A DNA stretch of 64,000 nucleotides from contig CBDFNC010000001.1 in assembly GCA_965249895.1 (NCBI GenBank), forward strand, positions 1,398,601-1,462,600. Direction: 5' to 3'. Source of the DNA: CBDFNC01 sp965249895 (GTDB lineage: Bacteria > Pseudomonadota > Gammaproteobacteria > Enterobacterales > CBDFNC01). The position numbers and the translations under genes were made by a program. Position 1 is the first letter of the stretch. Every line of letters starts with the position of its first letter. This document shows positions 25,171 to 35,475 of this stretch, in pieces. The notes beneath the pieces were generated by a model. That model was not told the DNA's origin, did no database searches, and worked only from the letters and a program-made list of their open reading frames with translations.

Positions 25171-28100
25171 ATGCCTGCCCCTAAATTTGTTCATTTACAC
25201 GTCCACAGTGATTATTCCATGGTCGATGGCCTACCGAAAATTAAACCCATAGTAGCCCGAGCTAAAGAGTTGGGAATGCCGGCACTGGCGGTTACCGAGC
25301 AAACCAATATGTGTGGCTTGGTGAAGTTTTATGGCGCAGCTCATGGTGCTGGGATCAAACCTCTGATCGGAGCGGATTTTTGGGTTCAAAGTGATGAGTT
25401 TGCTGACGAGCAGTTCCGGATCACTGCCTTAGCGATGGACAATACAGGTTACAAAAATGTCACCATGTTAATTTCCGAAGCATATCTCCGGGGACACGTG
25501 GGAGGTAGGGCTATTCTGGACAAGAGCTGGCTGGCTAAATACGGGGAGGGGGTGTTGCTACTTTCCGGTGGTCGCCAGGGAGATGTGGGTAAAGCACTGT
25601 TAAAAGGGAATAGAGACCTGACTCTGCAGTGTCTGGCGTTTTATCAACAGCACTTCCCTAACCGTTTTTATCTTGAGCTGGTCCGTACCGGTCGACCCGA
25701 TGAGGACGCTTATCTGCATATGGCGGTGGAACTATCGGCTCAATCGGGAGTGCCTGTGGTGGCCACCAACGACGTGGTGCTGCTTGATCCGGAAAACTTC
25801 GACGCGCATGAAATTCGGGTTGCCATATATGATGGCTACACCCTGGCGGATAAACGCAGACCAAAAAAATACAGCCCGGAGCAATACCTTAAATCTGAAC
25901 AGCAGATGTGTGAGCTGTTTGCGGATATCCCGGAAGCGTTGGCCAACAGTGTGGAAATTGCCAAACGCTGTAATGTTACAGTTCGCCTGGGTGAATATTT
26001 CCTGCCGGACTTCCCTACCGAAGGGATGGCAATGGAGGATTACTTTTGTAAGGTATCTAAAATTGGCCTGGAAAAGCGGCTGGACTTCCTGTTTGGTAAA
26101 GACAGCCCTGATTTTGCACAAAAGCGGATCCCCTATGATGACCGCCTGCAGATAGAGCTGGACGTGATCAACCAGATGGGTTTCCCCGGGTATTTCCTTA
26201 TCGTAATGGAATTTATCCAGTGGAGTAAGGATAACGACATTCCGGTGGGTCCGGGACGTGGCTCCGGCGCCGGCTCATTGGTGGCTTATGCGTTAGATAT
26301 TACCGATTTGGATCCACTGAAATTCGATCTTCTATTTGAGCGATTTCTTAACCCTGAACGTGTATCCATGCCCGATTTTGATATCGACTTCTGTATGGAC
26401 AGGCGAGACGAGGTAATTGATCACGTTGCCGAACTTTACGGTCGTGATGCGGTATCTCAGATCATTACTTTTGGCACCATGGCGGCAAAAGCTGTGATCC
26501 GGGATGTGGGTAGGGTATTGGGCCACCCTTATGGTTTTGTCGACCGGCTCTCTAAACTGGTGCCACCAGATCCGGGGATGACACTGGCTAAGGCGTTTGA
26601 AGCCGAGCCTAAATTGCCGGAAATCTATGCCGCAGATGAGGAAGTCAAAGAGCTGATCGATATGTGTCGTATCCTGGAAGGGGTCACACGTAACGCCGGT
26701 AAGCACGCGGGTGGCGTGGTTATATCACCCACCACGATCACCGATTTTGCCCCCCTTTATTGTGATGACGAGGGTAAGTTCCCCGTTACTCAGTTCGATA
26801 AGAACGACGTGGAAACGGCGGGACTGGTTAAATTTGACTTCCTGGGTCTGCGAACGCTTACCATCATCCAGTGGGCCCTGGATATGGCCAATGCGCACAA
26901 GGTGGAGCGAGGTGAAGACCCGGTAGATATTGCCCGCATACCCGTGGATGATCCCGCCTGCTTCAGGTTATTACAGAACTCGGAAACCACGGCTGTGTTC
27001 CAGCTGGAATCCCGCGGGATGAAGGACCTGATCAAACGACTGAAACCGGACAGCTTCGAGGACATGATTGCCCTGGTGGCCCTGTTTCGCCCCGGGCCGC
27101 TACAGTCGGGCATGGTTGATAACTTTATCGAGCGTAAGCATGGCCGGGAAAAAGTATCTTACCCGGATGAAACTTGGCAACACGATTCCCTGCAGCCAAT
27201 CCTTGAGCCCACCTACGGTATTATCCTGTATCAGGAGCAGGTGATGCAGATTGCCCAGGTTCTGGCGGGTTATACCCTGGGCGGGGCAGATATGTTGCGC
27301 CGGGCTATGGGTAAAAAGAAACCGGAAGAGATGGCCAAACAAAGGGCCGGTTTTGAAGACGGGGCGGTTAAAAACGGCGTAGATGGCGAGCTTGCCATGA
27401 AAATCTTCGACCTGGTGGAAAAATTTGCCGGTTATGGGTTTAACAAGTCTCACTCCGCAGCATATGCCTTGGTTTCTTACCAAACCCTGTGGATGAAAAC
27501 CCATTACCCTTCGTACTTTATGGCGGCTGTGATGTCGGCGGATATGGATAATACCGACAAAATAGTGACCCTAGTGGATGAATGCGAGCGTATGGGTCAG
27601 CCTTTATCACCACCGGACGTGAATACAGGTTTGTACAAATTCAACGTGGATAAAGATCTGAACATTATTTATGGCATCGGCGCCGTAAAAGGGGTGGGAG
27701 AGGCTCCTATCGAAGCGATAATTGAGGCCAGAAATAAAGCTGGGCGGTTTGATAATCTGTTTGATTTTTGTAATCGGGTGGATTTAAAGCGCTGTAACCG
27801 CCGAGTGCTGGAAAAGTTAATTCTGTCCGGCGCCATGGACAAGTTGGGCCCTCATCGGGCTTCACTGATGGCTACTCTGCCTGAAGCTATGCAAGCCGCG
27901 GCTCAGCACGCCAAAGCGGAAGTTCAGGGGCAGTCCGATTTGTTTGGTGTATTAACCACAGAGCTGGAAGAAGTAGAAAAAGCCTTCGCCGATGTGCCTA
28001 AATGGATGGATAAAATATGGCTGGAGGGAGAGAAAGAAACCCTGGGTTTATACCTGACCGGGCACCCCATCAATCAATACCTGGGTGAACTCAAGCACTT

Positions 28101-28653
28101 TACTTCGGGCAGACTGAAAGACATACGTCCCACCGACAGGGATAAGAGCAGTACGGCGGCAGGTTTAGTCATTAGCGCCAGGGTGATGATCACTAAAAAG
28201 GGTAAGAAAATGGGTTTGCTGACCCTGGACGATAAAAGCGCCCGCCTGGATATTATGCTGTTCTCTGAAGCCTTTGAGAAATACGAAGAGCTGATCGTCA
28301 AAGATAAGATCCTGGTGATCCAGGGCAATGTCAGCTTCGATGATTTTTCCGGTGGCCTGCGTATGATGGCGCGGGAAGTGATGGAGCTCGGAGACGCGAG
28401 GGAGAAGTTTGCTACCGGCCTGCATATCGACCTGAACAGCAGTCAGGTTAATTCAGATTTCTTCCCTCGATTTACCGATATTTTGGAGCCAAATCGCGCC
28501 GGTATTTGTCCGGTCAGGGTTAGTTATACCCGGCCAGGAGCGTGCGCAGACTTTACCCTAGGCACGGAATGGCGCGTGACGCCAAGCGACCAGCTGATGG
28601 ATGAACTAAAGGCCATGTTAGGTCAGGAAAATGTCAAACTGAAATACCATTAA
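25171..28653 (+). CDS. dnaE: DNA polymerase III alpha subunit
   Basis: 1160 residues, the E. coli size. The order is PHP domain (residues 5-270, VHSDYSMVDG), palm with catalytic D402 and D404 in PDFDIDFC and D556 in KFDFLGLRTL, fingers, helix-hairpin-helix, OB domain (around 1000-1070, GLVISARVMITKK) and C-terminal tau-binding region. It is the replicative polymerase. accA, which normally follows dnaE in this gene order, is absent. Confidence 0.97.
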   Translation: MPAPKFVHLHVHSDYSMVDGLPKIKPIVARAKELGMPALAVTEQTNMCGLVKFYGAAHGAGIKPLIGADFWVQSDEFADEQFRITALAMDNTGYKNVTMLISEAYLRGHVGGRAILDKSWLAKYGEGVLLLSGGRQGDVGKALLKGNRDLTLQCLAFYQQHFPNRFYLELVRTGRPDEDAYLHMAVELSAQSGVPVVATNDVVLLDPENFDAHEIRVAIYDGYTLADKRRPKKYSPEQYLKSEQQMCELFADIPEALANSVEIAKRCNVTVRLGEYFLPDFPTEGMAMEDYFCKVSKIGLEKRLDFLFGKDSPDFAQKRIPYDDRLQIELDVINQMGFPGYFLIVMEFIQWSKDNDIPVGPGRGSGAGSLVAYALDITDLDPLKFDLLFERFLNPERVSMPDFDIDFCMDRRDEVIDHVAELYGRDAVSQIITFGTMAAKAVIRDVGRVLGHPYGFVDRLSKLVPPDPGMTLAKAFEAEPKLPEIYAADEEVKELIDMCRILEGVTRNAGKHAGGVVISPTTITDFAPLYCDDEGKFPVTQFDKNDVETAGLVKFDFLGLRTLTIIQWALDMANAHKVERGEDPVDIARIPVDDPACFRLLQNSETTAVFQLESRGMKDLIKRLKPDSFEDMIALVALFRPGPLQSGMVDNFIERKHGREKVSYPDETWQHDSLQPILEPTYGIILYQEQVMQIAQVLAGYTLGGADMLRRAMGKKKPEEMAKQRAGFEDGAVKNGVDGELAMKIFDLVEKFAGYGFNKSHSAAYALVSYQTLWMKTHYPSYFMAAVMSADMDNTDKIVTLVDECERMGQPLSPPDVNTGLYKFNVDKDLNIIYGIGAVKGVGEAPIEAIIEARNKAGRFDNLFDFCNRVDLKRCNRRVLEKLILSGAMDKLGPHRASLMATLPEAMQAAAQHAKAEVQGQSDLFGVLTTELEEVEKAFADVPKWMDKIWLEGEKETLGLYLTGHPINQYLGELKHFTSGRLKDIRPTDRDKSSTAAGLVISARVMITKKGKKMGLLTLDDKSARLDIMLFSEAFEKYEELIVKDKILVIQGNVSFDDFSGGLRMMAREVMELGDAREKFATGLHIDLNSSQVNSDFFPRFTDILEPNRAGICPVRVSYTRPGACADFTLGTEWRVTPSDQLMDELKAMLGQENVKLKYH

Positions 28654-28702
28654 CAGCGTCGATGTCTGCGTACAGGCTAGTCAATAGGGTATTGGGTCAT
28701 TT

Positions 28703-30007
28703 ATGGAGTTAGAGCAAGTCGTTCAACGGAAAATTCTTTCCTACCGGCCAAATCACTTGTTGATTGGCTTGAGCGGTGGTTTGGATTCTGTGGTACTACT
28801 CCACCTGGTTGCACATATGGCCGAGCACTTGACTGTTCAGGTTAAAGCCGTTCATGTTCATCACGGCTTAAGTCCTAATGCGGATCAGTGGGCTGATTTT
28901 TGTCTGGCGCTTGGCGTCGAGCTGGGTATCGAGACTTGTATCGAAAAGGTCAGCCTGCAGCCTGGAAAACGGGAAAGTCTGGAAGCCGTCGCCCGGGATA
29001 AGCGGTATCAAGCGCTGGAGAAGCACCTTACACCGGGTGGTCTCTTGCTGACCGGGCAACATCAGGATGATCAATTGGAAACCTTATTGCTGGCATTAAA
29101 GCGTGGTGCTGGTCCAAAAGGGTTAAGCGCTATGCCCGAGGGTAAAGTATTTGGTTGCGGGCAACTTGTCAGACCGCTATTGGCTTTTAGCCGGGATAAG
29201 GTGCACCAGTACGCGTTACTTCACAAGTTGCAATGGGTAGAGGATGAAAGTAATCAGGATACTCGTTTTGACCGGAATTTCTTGCGCCGGGATATCATAC
29301 CGGTCCTAAAGTCCCGTTGGCCAGGTTTTTTAAAAGCCAGCGTCAGGAGTGCGCAACTCTGCGCCGACCAAGAGAGTGTTTTGCAGGAAGTCGCGCAACA
29401 GGACTACCGCCAGGCAGAAGAGCAGCAGGGGTTAAATATTGCTCCTTTGAGTGAGTTAAGCGCTGCCAGGCGGAATAACCTAATGCGTTACTGGATAGGC
29501 CAGTTAAACAAACCCTTACCTTCCCAAGATCAGTTGGACAAAATTTGGTGCCAGGTCGCACTGGCCAGGGTCGATGCCAATCCTATACTGACAACCTCTG
29601 GGTATCAAATTCGGCGATTTCAACAACGTCTTTACTTGGTGGATCAATTGCCTGAAGTGGCGCAATGGCGACAAGTTTGGTCTGGCGAACGGCAATTAAA
29701 ATTACCCGGAGAGTTAGGTGAATTACGTATTTCCAAAAGCCTGGGTAAAGGGTTGCTAAAGGTTACTTCGGCGCAGATGACAATCGGTTTTGCCTATCCT
29801 GGCATCAAGTGTCGGCCTGAAGGCAGGGCTCATTCCAGAGCCCTGAAAAAACTCTTTCAGGAATACCAGGTGCCACCCTGGTTAAGAAACCGTATACCTT
29901 TAGTCTTTTTTGACGATCAGCTGGTAATGGCTATGGGCTTATTTATTTGTCAGGGTTATCGTACAAACTCAGAAGAACCAGGGCTTAGAATAAAGCAGCT
30001 GCCATAG
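28703..30007 (+). CDS. tilS: tRNA(Ile)-lysidine synthase
   Basis: 434 residues. The ATP PP-loop is SGGLDS at residues 24-29. TilS modifies C34 of tRNA-Ile(CAU) to lysidine so that it reads AUA, an essential reaction. A substrate-recognition domain (about 240-320) and a C-terminal domain containing CRPEGRAHSRALKKLFQE follow. The gap of 49 bp from dnaE takes the place of accA. Start ATG 28703 lacks a strong ribosome binding site. Confidence 0.95.
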   Translation: MELEQVVQRKILSYRPNHLLIGLSGGLDSVVLLHLVAHMAEHLTVQVKAVHVHHGLSPNADQWADFCLALGVELGIETCIEKVSLQPGKRESLEAVARDKRYQALEKHLTPGGLLLTGQHQDDQLETLLLALKRGAGPKGLSAMPEGKVFGCGQLVRPLLAFSRDKVHQYALLHKLQWVEDESNQDTRFDRNFLRRDIIPVLKSRWPGFLKASVRSAQLCADQESVLQEVAQQDYRQAEEQQGLNIAPLSELSAARRNNLMRYWIGQLNKPLPSQDQLDKIWCQVALARVDANPILTTSGYQIRRFQQRLYLVDQLPEVAQWRQVWSGERQLKLPGELGELRISKSLGKGLLKVTSAQMTIGFAYPGIKCRPEGRAHSRALKKLFQEYQVPPWLRNRIPLVFFDDQLVMAMGLFICQGYRTNSEEPGLRIKQLP

Positions 30008-30039
30008 CGCTTCATATCCTAACTAACCACGAGAGAAAA

Positions 30040-30921
30040 TTAGCGTTTGTGGTTTAACTTGTCTTTATACATTGCTTTATCTGCTTCATGAAAAAGATCG
30101 CTGGCTGTTTTTCCTGATACCCAGTTAGACCAGCCAAGGCTAGCAGAAACACTGAAACGCGTTAATGTCAGGTCTGTTTGTACGGCTTTGTTCAGTCGCT
30201 GAGTGACTATCTCAATAGAATCTGCGGTTGTTGGTTGTAACAATAAGGCAAACTCGTCACCGCCGAGCCTGAATGGCATATCTGTATTACGGACTACACG
30301 CTGTAATAACTGGGCGAAACTGACAAGTACCTGATCCCCTTGTTGATGCCCCAGGGTATCATTGATTATCTTAAAGTTATTCAGATCCAGCAGTATTAGC
30401 GCCAGCCCCTGATGACGACGAACGTTCTGCTCTATCGCCCTGGAAAGTACCTCATCGTAGTAAGCGCGGTTACCAATCCCGGTAAGGTGATCCTTTAGGG
30501 CAAGAGCTCGCAGCTCACAAAGACGCAGTGACAAACGCAAGGGGGCTGTGAGTAAACGGTGTAATTCCGCCAGCAGGCCAACTTCGAGTTTATTAAAAGG
30601 GCTTGGACTCTGATAGCTGATCACCCCCAAGTTGGTCATCGATTTGTCGAGGAGGTTAAAATCCTCGCTAAATTTGGCTTGCTTTTTTAGCTCCTGATTA
30701 AAGATACCAAACTTACTTTGGAACTTGATCCCCATAAAACGGACAAACCTTGCCACCTGAGCGGCAAAGTTTTTCAGCAGGCTGTTTAGGTCCTGACTGT
30801 CTTGCAAGCATTCTATAACGCAGAGTTTATCTTCTGCTGACAACAGTGGCTCGCTACCGAAACCTGAAATAGCCAGCCGTGAAGCCTTAGGCAAAGGAGT
30901 TATCCGTTGTAAGTTGTCCAT
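30040..30921 (-). CDS. diguanylate cyclase with N-terminal sensor domain
   Basis: 293 residues. The C-terminal GGDEF domain (about 130-290) has an intact RLGGDEFALLL active site, and an RNTD motif five residues upstream matches the inhibitory I-site, so it is probably an active, product-regulated c-di-GMP synthase. The N-terminal 125 residues resemble a degenerate GAF-like domain but I am not sure. No membrane segment is seen. The gene converges on tilS. Confidence 0.88.
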   Translation of the reverse strand: MDNLQRITPLPKASRLAISGFGSEPLLSAEDKLCVIECLQDSQDLNSLLKNFAAQVARFVRFMGIKFQSKFGIFNQELKKQAKFSEDFNLLDKSMTNLGVISYQSPSPFNKLEVGLLAELHRLLTAPLRLSLRLCELRALALKDHLTGIGNRAYYDEVLSRAIEQNVRRHQGLALILLDLNNFKIINDTLGHQQGDQVLVSFAQLLQRVVRNTDMPFRLGGDEFALLLQPTTADSIEIVTQRLNKAVQTDLTLTRFSVSASLGWSNWVSGKTASDLFHEADKAMYKDKLNHKR

Positions 30922-31117
30922 AATTGCTCCAACGTCATTTTTAAGTCTTTTTACTGAATCTAATTATTGTAAAGCAATAACTATGCCAGAAATTTTGGTT
31001 GTGAGGGTTTTCACTGACTTGAGACGTTGCCGCCCTCCTGCTCGACAGCCGTGTTTAGATACGCAAATGAGACAAGCATACTAGTATTAAAGCTACAGCG
31101 TATTTAGGGGGATAAGA

Positions 31118-33073
31118 TTGCTAACAGATATATTGCTGCTACTCTGCTTAGCTGTTGTTAATATTGCTTTATTTCGCCGGTTAAAATTGCCTGCTATCCT
31201 GGCCTACCTGTTTACCGGACTTATCCTTGGCCCTTTCGGCCTTGCCTTGATCGGTGAGTATCACAAAATCGAAATTGTCGCCGAGCTGGGTGTGGTATTC
31301 CTGATGTTCTCCCTTGGTCTTGAATTTTCGTTGCCCAAGCTTATGGCGATGCGACGTCTGGTTTTAGGGTTAGGTGGAGCACAGGTGGTAATCACCTTTA
31401 CTGTGTTTTATCTTATTTGTATCAATGCGGATATTAGCTGGCAACAAGGCGTTGCGGTTGCCGGCGCGTTAACTATGTCTTCCACCGCTATTATTATCAA
31501 ACAACTGGCGGAGCAGCAAAAAGTTCATACCCGCCGGGGTCAGTTGGCCATTAGCGTGCTGTTGTTTCAGGATGTGGCTGTGGTGCCTTTTCTCATTGTG
31601 GTGCCGATCCTTGCCTTGCAAAGTGGCGATAGCGGAGAGTTGTGGCTGGCTCTGGCTGCATCCCTGGGTAAGGGATGCCTGGCAGTTATATTGATCTTAT
31701 CCATTGGAAAGTGGTTACTGCCTCCGATTTTTCATGAGGTGAGCTGCGCGCGTTCAGATGAGCTCTTTGTACTTACCACCTTATTGGTGGCGTTATTGGC
31801 GGGTGGGCTAACCCATTTACTGGGTTTATCCATGGCGCTTGGGGCTTTTCTGGCCGGTATGATGTTAGGCGAGAGCCACTACCGTTATCAGCTGGAGGCG
31901 GATATCCGGCCCTTTCGAGATATCCTGATGGGGCTGTTTTTTATCACTATAGGCATGTTAATAGACCTCAGTGTACTCGCCGAATACTGGTTTGAGTTAA
32001 TGGGACTTGTGGTATGCCTTATGCTGGCTAAAGGGCTTATAGTGACCTTGCTGGCGATCAGTATTAAAGAAAGGGGAACCGATGCCATTGCATCCGGGTT
32101 AATGTTAAGCCAGGTGGGAGAGTTTGGTTTTGTCTTGTTAGCCCTGGCGGGAAAGCATCAACTTATCTCTGCGCAGCTGTCTTCCATTGTTGTGTCTGCC
32201 GGGGTGATGTCTATGGCAATCACCCCCTGGCTGGTGAAATATAGCCACAGTATCACAGTTGATCTGCTGCACGGCTCGGAGCATTTGTTTAAAAAGCGCA
32301 ACCCCCTGCCTGATCAATATACAGGTCACGTCATCATCTGTGGTTATGGCAGAGTGGGGCAGACAATAGCGCGCTTTCTCAGTTCGGAGGGGATCCCGTA
32401 TGTTGCATTGGATAGGGATCCTGTCAGAGTGAAAGAGTCGTGTATCGGCGGCGACAAAGTCGAGTTTGGTGATGCTGGTCGTCGAGAAATCCTGTTAACC
32501 GTGGGCATTACTAAAGCCAAATTAGTGATCTTGACCTTTGATAATCGTCAGAAAGCGCTGAGCCTGTTATCGTTAATCGCTATTCTGAATCCCGATGCTA
32601 AGGTGCTAGTGAGAACCAAAGATGATAGCGGCTTAAACGAATTACGCAGCCGCGGAGCGGCGGAAGTGGTGCCCGAGTCTCTGGAAGGGAGTTTGATGCT
32701 GGTATCTCATGTGTTGATGATGTCGGGTGTGCCAATCTCCAGGATATTTAAACGAATGAAGGCGGAGAGAGACGCGCACTATCAGCATTTACACGGTTTT
32801 TATCATGGCGATACCAGTGATCATCAACCGGAAGAAGGTTACGATCTTGAGCAATTGCACGCAGTGTACCTTCCCGAAAGCGCGATGGCAGTGGGTAAAG
32901 CGATAAATCAGCTGCAGCTGGGGGAAGTACAGATCCGTGGATTAAGGCGCAATGGTCGTGAAATCGCCCATCCGGCGAAGAGTGAACTCCTCAGAAGTGA
33001 TGATGTGTTGCTTCTGTGTGGTAAGAAACATGAGGTGGAGTTGGCGGAACATTGGTTGTTGGAAGGGCATTAA
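31118..33073 (+). CDS. monovalent cation:proton antiporter-2 family (KefB-like)
   Basis: 651 residues. Residues 1 to about 385 form 12-13 membrane segments of the CPA2 exchanger fold (GLILGPFGLAL and ALTMSSTAIIIKQL motifs). A cytoplasmic RCK/TrkA-N domain starts near 400 with VIICGYGRVGQT, and a TrkA-C domain ends the protein. It probably exports K+ in exchange for H+. Glutathione gating as in true KefB/KefC cannot be inferred, as the partner KefG/KefF is not next to it. TTG start at 31118 follows AGGGGGAT. Confidence 0.87.
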   Translation: MLTDILLLLCLAVVNIALFRRLKLPAILAYLFTGLILGPFGLALIGEYHKIEIVAELGVVFLMFSLGLEFSLPKLMAMRRLVLGLGGAQVVITFTVFYLICINADISWQQGVAVAGALTMSSTAIIIKQLAEQQKVHTRRGQLAISVLLFQDVAVVPFLIVVPILALQSGDSGELWLALAASLGKGCLAVILILSIGKWLLPPIFHEVSCARSDELFVLTTLLVALLAGGLTHLLGLSMALGAFLAGMMLGESHYRYQLEADIRPFRDILMGLFFITIGMLIDLSVLAEYWFELMGLVVCLMLAKGLIVTLLAISIKERGTDAIASGLMLSQVGEFGFVLLALAGKHQLISAQLSSIVVSAGVMSMAITPWLVKYSHSITVDLLHGSEHLFKKRNPLPDQYTGHVIICGYGRVGQTIARFLSSEGIPYVALDRDPVRVKESCIGGDKVEFGDAGRREILLTVGITKAKLVILTFDNRQKALSLLSLIAILNPDAKVLVRTKDDSGLNELRSRGAAEVVPESLEGSLMLVSHVLMMSGVPISRIFKRMKAERDAHYQHLHGFYHGDTSDHQPEEGYDLEQLHAVYLPESAMAVGKAINQLQLGEVQIRGLRRNGREIAHPAKSELLRSDDVLLLCGKKHEVELAEHWLLEGH

Positions 33074-33091
33074 ACTAACTCGCGACTTTAT

Positions 33092-34213
33092 TTAAACTTC
33101 CAGAAACTCTCTCAGTTCATCCCACCTTTCCTGAGTATCCAGGTAACCAAGCTGGATCAACTCTTTTGTGTAAGTTTGTTCAAACATCAAGTATGAAGTC
33201 AGGCTAGAATTACTGCCTTTTTTTATTCCCATGGCTCTTAACAGTAAACGCACAGTTAGCGGCATTTCTGCGAAGTGTTTATCTGCTAGAGGGTCAAAAT
33301 CTTGACTCGGTTTTAATAGTATATTTTTCACTGGCTTAAGGCTCAGAGTCTGGCGCTGCTGCTCATTTAGTAATGAGAGCGTATCATTAACCCGGTTTAA
33401 CCTTTCCAGATCGGCATTTAGTGTATCGGTAAATATTGTGTCTAGCAGGTGGCTGGCTATTTCGGTACTGCTTGGGGCTTTGTTTAGCATATCTCCGGTT
33501 TTTCTCGGTTGCTCAAGGCTAATAATTAATATCTTTTCTGCTCCCAGGTGAATTGGCGGACTTAATGGCGAAAGCTGATGGACAGAGCCATCACCATAAA
33601 AGTCCTGATCTATTTGATTAGGAGGAAATATCATAGGAATAGCAGATGAGGCTAATAAATGCTCCGGATTGATAATCGCCTGGCGTCCCTCGCGTTTGGC
33701 TCTTTGCCAGGGCTTATGTCGCCCATCACTTTGGTAAAAGGTAATGGAATCTCCGTTGGAATAATCTGATGCCGTAATGGAAACGGCCTGGAGGGCTCCT
33801 CTCAGGATATTTCTGTCTATCCGGCTGAACTCCATATAATTATGTAACAAATCTCTGAGTGGGCTGTTGTCGAGTAAAGCAAATGCCGTTTTACTGGCAT
33901 AGTCGGCCTGAAAGCTGGAAAACAGGATTTTACCGATTTGCCAACTCAGGTGATATGGCGACGAATGGTAAACCTGCTGACTGCGAAAGTTTCGCCAGAT
34001 ATATTCCAGTTTCTTGATACCCAGACGAAAACAGGATGCGTAGCAGGCCAAAGCTGTCACATTGATGGCGCCGGCAGATGTACCACAAAGAATGGGGAAA
34101 GGAGAAGCGTGATTCACCGGGTAAAGTTGCGCTATTGCTTTTAGCGCCCCTACCTGATACGCGGCCCGAGCGCCACCACCCGTTAGTAGTAATGCGCAAG
34201 GTGATTTATCCAT
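33092..34213 (-). CDS. patatin-like phospholipase family protein
   Basis: 373 residues. The catalytic dyad is visible: serine in CGTSAGAIN near residue 45 and aspartate in YGDGSVHQ near 208. The oxyanion GGGARAAYQVGALKA motif lies at the start. No signal peptide or membrane segment is visible, so it is probably a cytosolic acyl hydrolase. Its substrate is not known. It converges on the KefB-like gene with 18 bp between the stops. Confidence 0.88.
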   Translation of the reverse strand: MDKSPCALLLTGGGARAAYQVGALKAIAQLYPVNHASPFPILCGTSAGAINVTALACYASCFRLGIKKLEYIWRNFRSQQVYHSSPYHLSWQIGKILFSSFQADYASKTAFALLDNSPLRDLLHNYMEFSRIDRNILRGALQAVSITASDYSNGDSITFYQSDGRHKPWQRAKREGRQAIINPEHLLASSAIPMIFPPNQIDQDFYGDGSVHQLSPLSPPIHLGAEKILIISLEQPRKTGDMLNKAPSSTEIASHLLDTIFTDTLNADLERLNRVNDTLSLLNEQQRQTLSLKPVKNILLKPSQDFDPLADKHFAEMPLTVRLLLRAMGIKKGSNSSLTSYLMFEQTYTKELIQLGYLDTQERWDELREFLEV

Positions 34214-34622
34214 AAGTCACCCCAAACTACAGAAATTGTTGAAACAACCATACCTTGGCATAACTCCTTTTAGGACCAAGGCTTGAGTAAGTTTACGCCA
34301 TAAGAGTCATTTTATGAATAAGCGTAAATTGACTAACTCTGCGATCAATCAAAAATGCTACCAACAAGCACGAAAGTTAATTGACGCAGCAGCTGGATCG
34401 TCTTTGCCTTGTCATTCTCGCGCAGGCGGTGGTTCGACATCTCGGAATCCAGTGGCTTAACCGCGAGCACGGAGTACGCTAAAAGCCACTTAATTTCCAG
34501 GGTGGCTGAAAGTTAAGCGATGTAAGTGGTAGTGATTACTAACTTTTGGTCTTTGTAAAGCAATGACTAAACGCTGTATTTGTAAACTTGGACGAGGAGC
34601 CTTCCTGCCCGGGTGTCGGTTA
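34214..34622. other. intergenic region without recognisable genes
   Basis: About 400 bp with no plausible coding frame. A stretch near 34411-34457 (CATTCTCGCGCAGGCGG, then CTCGGAATCCAGTGG) resembles the dispersed repetitive extragenic sequences of marine gammaproteobacteria. I see no clear promoter. Confidence 0.4.
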
Positions 34623-34625
34623 TGT

Positions 34626-34823
34626 TCAGTCAGGGCAATTGGCCGGACGGCTTATGCTCTTTTTCGGATAGTTGCGACAGGCCCAGCCTCGACCACTGTT
34701 GCCATCTGATTGCAATATCGTGTTTTCCGTGATGAGCTGATCATCGAGTTGAGCTGCATTGACCCCATGAAATGACAGGGTGGCAGTCAGTGCCGCAGCA
34801 CTAAGGATTTTTAGTAACAACAT
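34626..34823 (-). CDS. small secreted peptide, hypothetical
   Basis: 65 residues from ATG 34823, with an AAGGAG box 7 bp upstream. Residues 1-23 (ILSAAALTATLSFHGVNA) are a signal peptide with cleavage after VNA. The mature peptide of about 42 residues has two cysteines (WACRNYP and PANCPD) that could form a disulfide. A longer frame begins at 34904 but lacks a ribosome binding site. I do not recognise the family. It lies at the edge of the decayed copper locus. Confidence 0.6.
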   Translation of the reverse strand: MLLLKILSAAALTATLSFHGVNAAQLDDQLITENTILQSDGNSGRGWACRNYPKKSISRPANCPD

Positions 34824-34989
34824 AATATCTCCTTGGTTTTCACGCGTACATTTGGTCTTACTGCCACTCTCCGATAAAAGGGAAGCATTTCCCTGTAGAA
34901 GCAAAGAGCGACGGCCGGGTGGTAGAGTACTTGGAAGTTAAACCTGGGCTTTACATACTGATTAATATTAAATTAAACAGTTATCAGCC

Positions 34990-35259
34990 TTACATAAATA
35001 TTGGAGGTCGAAATGGAGGCTCAAGTTCAGCATCAGGCAGCCACTGCCAAGCGATGTTTAGCGCAGTGGTATGATTTAAGTTGGCCACCAGAGTAGTGCT
35101 GAAATCAGATATCACAGGTGAACACGAAAGCCCTGTTGTACAGCAACTGTCTTCAAATACGTTATTTTCGCTGTGATGTGTATGGGAATAAGCTGTTTCA
35201 AATGTGGGGGGACGTTGACCTATGCGCACAGTCGAAAGCGCCATGTCTGCGATAGCCAC
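34990..35259 (-). CDS. possible truncated copper-locus small protein (DUF2946-like)
   Basis: 89 residues from a GTG. It has a HTHH element, an SCCTTGLSC cysteine cluster and a LEPPFRPPIF end, resembling small periplasmic proteins encoded next to copA/copB. The signal peptide these have is absent, and an in-frame stop lies four codons before the GTG, so it is probably a 5'-truncated remnant. No good ribosome binding site. Family assignment is tentative. Confidence 0.35.
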   Translation of the reverse strand: MAIADMALSTVRIGQRPPTFETAYSHTHHSENNVFEDSCCTTGLSCSPVISDFSTTLVANLNHTTALNIAWQWLPDAELEPPFRPPIFM

Positions 35260-35475
35260 AAATCTTTAATTTTTGTCAAATATTAACCATCATAATTATT
35301 CGGATATCGTTTAAATGCACTTAAATTCAATGTGCTAGATTCATTTTTTATCGTTCATCTACTTCAAGTTCATTAAGTGACAGAATGTTAGCGCCCATGA
35401 AGCAGAGTGCATTTTGCAGCACCCGGTCCACTAAATAGAAGAGCTGCCCAGCGGACAGCTCGACTTTCTGGCAAT

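Noticed and set aside
28654..28702. Tail remnant of accA or dnaE between dnaE and tilS
   Set aside because: The 49 bp translate to nothing resembling either end in any frame, so the remnant pattern does not extend to this junction.
34411..34457. Repeat-like GCGCAGGCGG segment as a CRISPR or tandem array
   Set aside because: Only one unit is visible, with no spacer periodicity. It fits a dispersed extragenic repeat.
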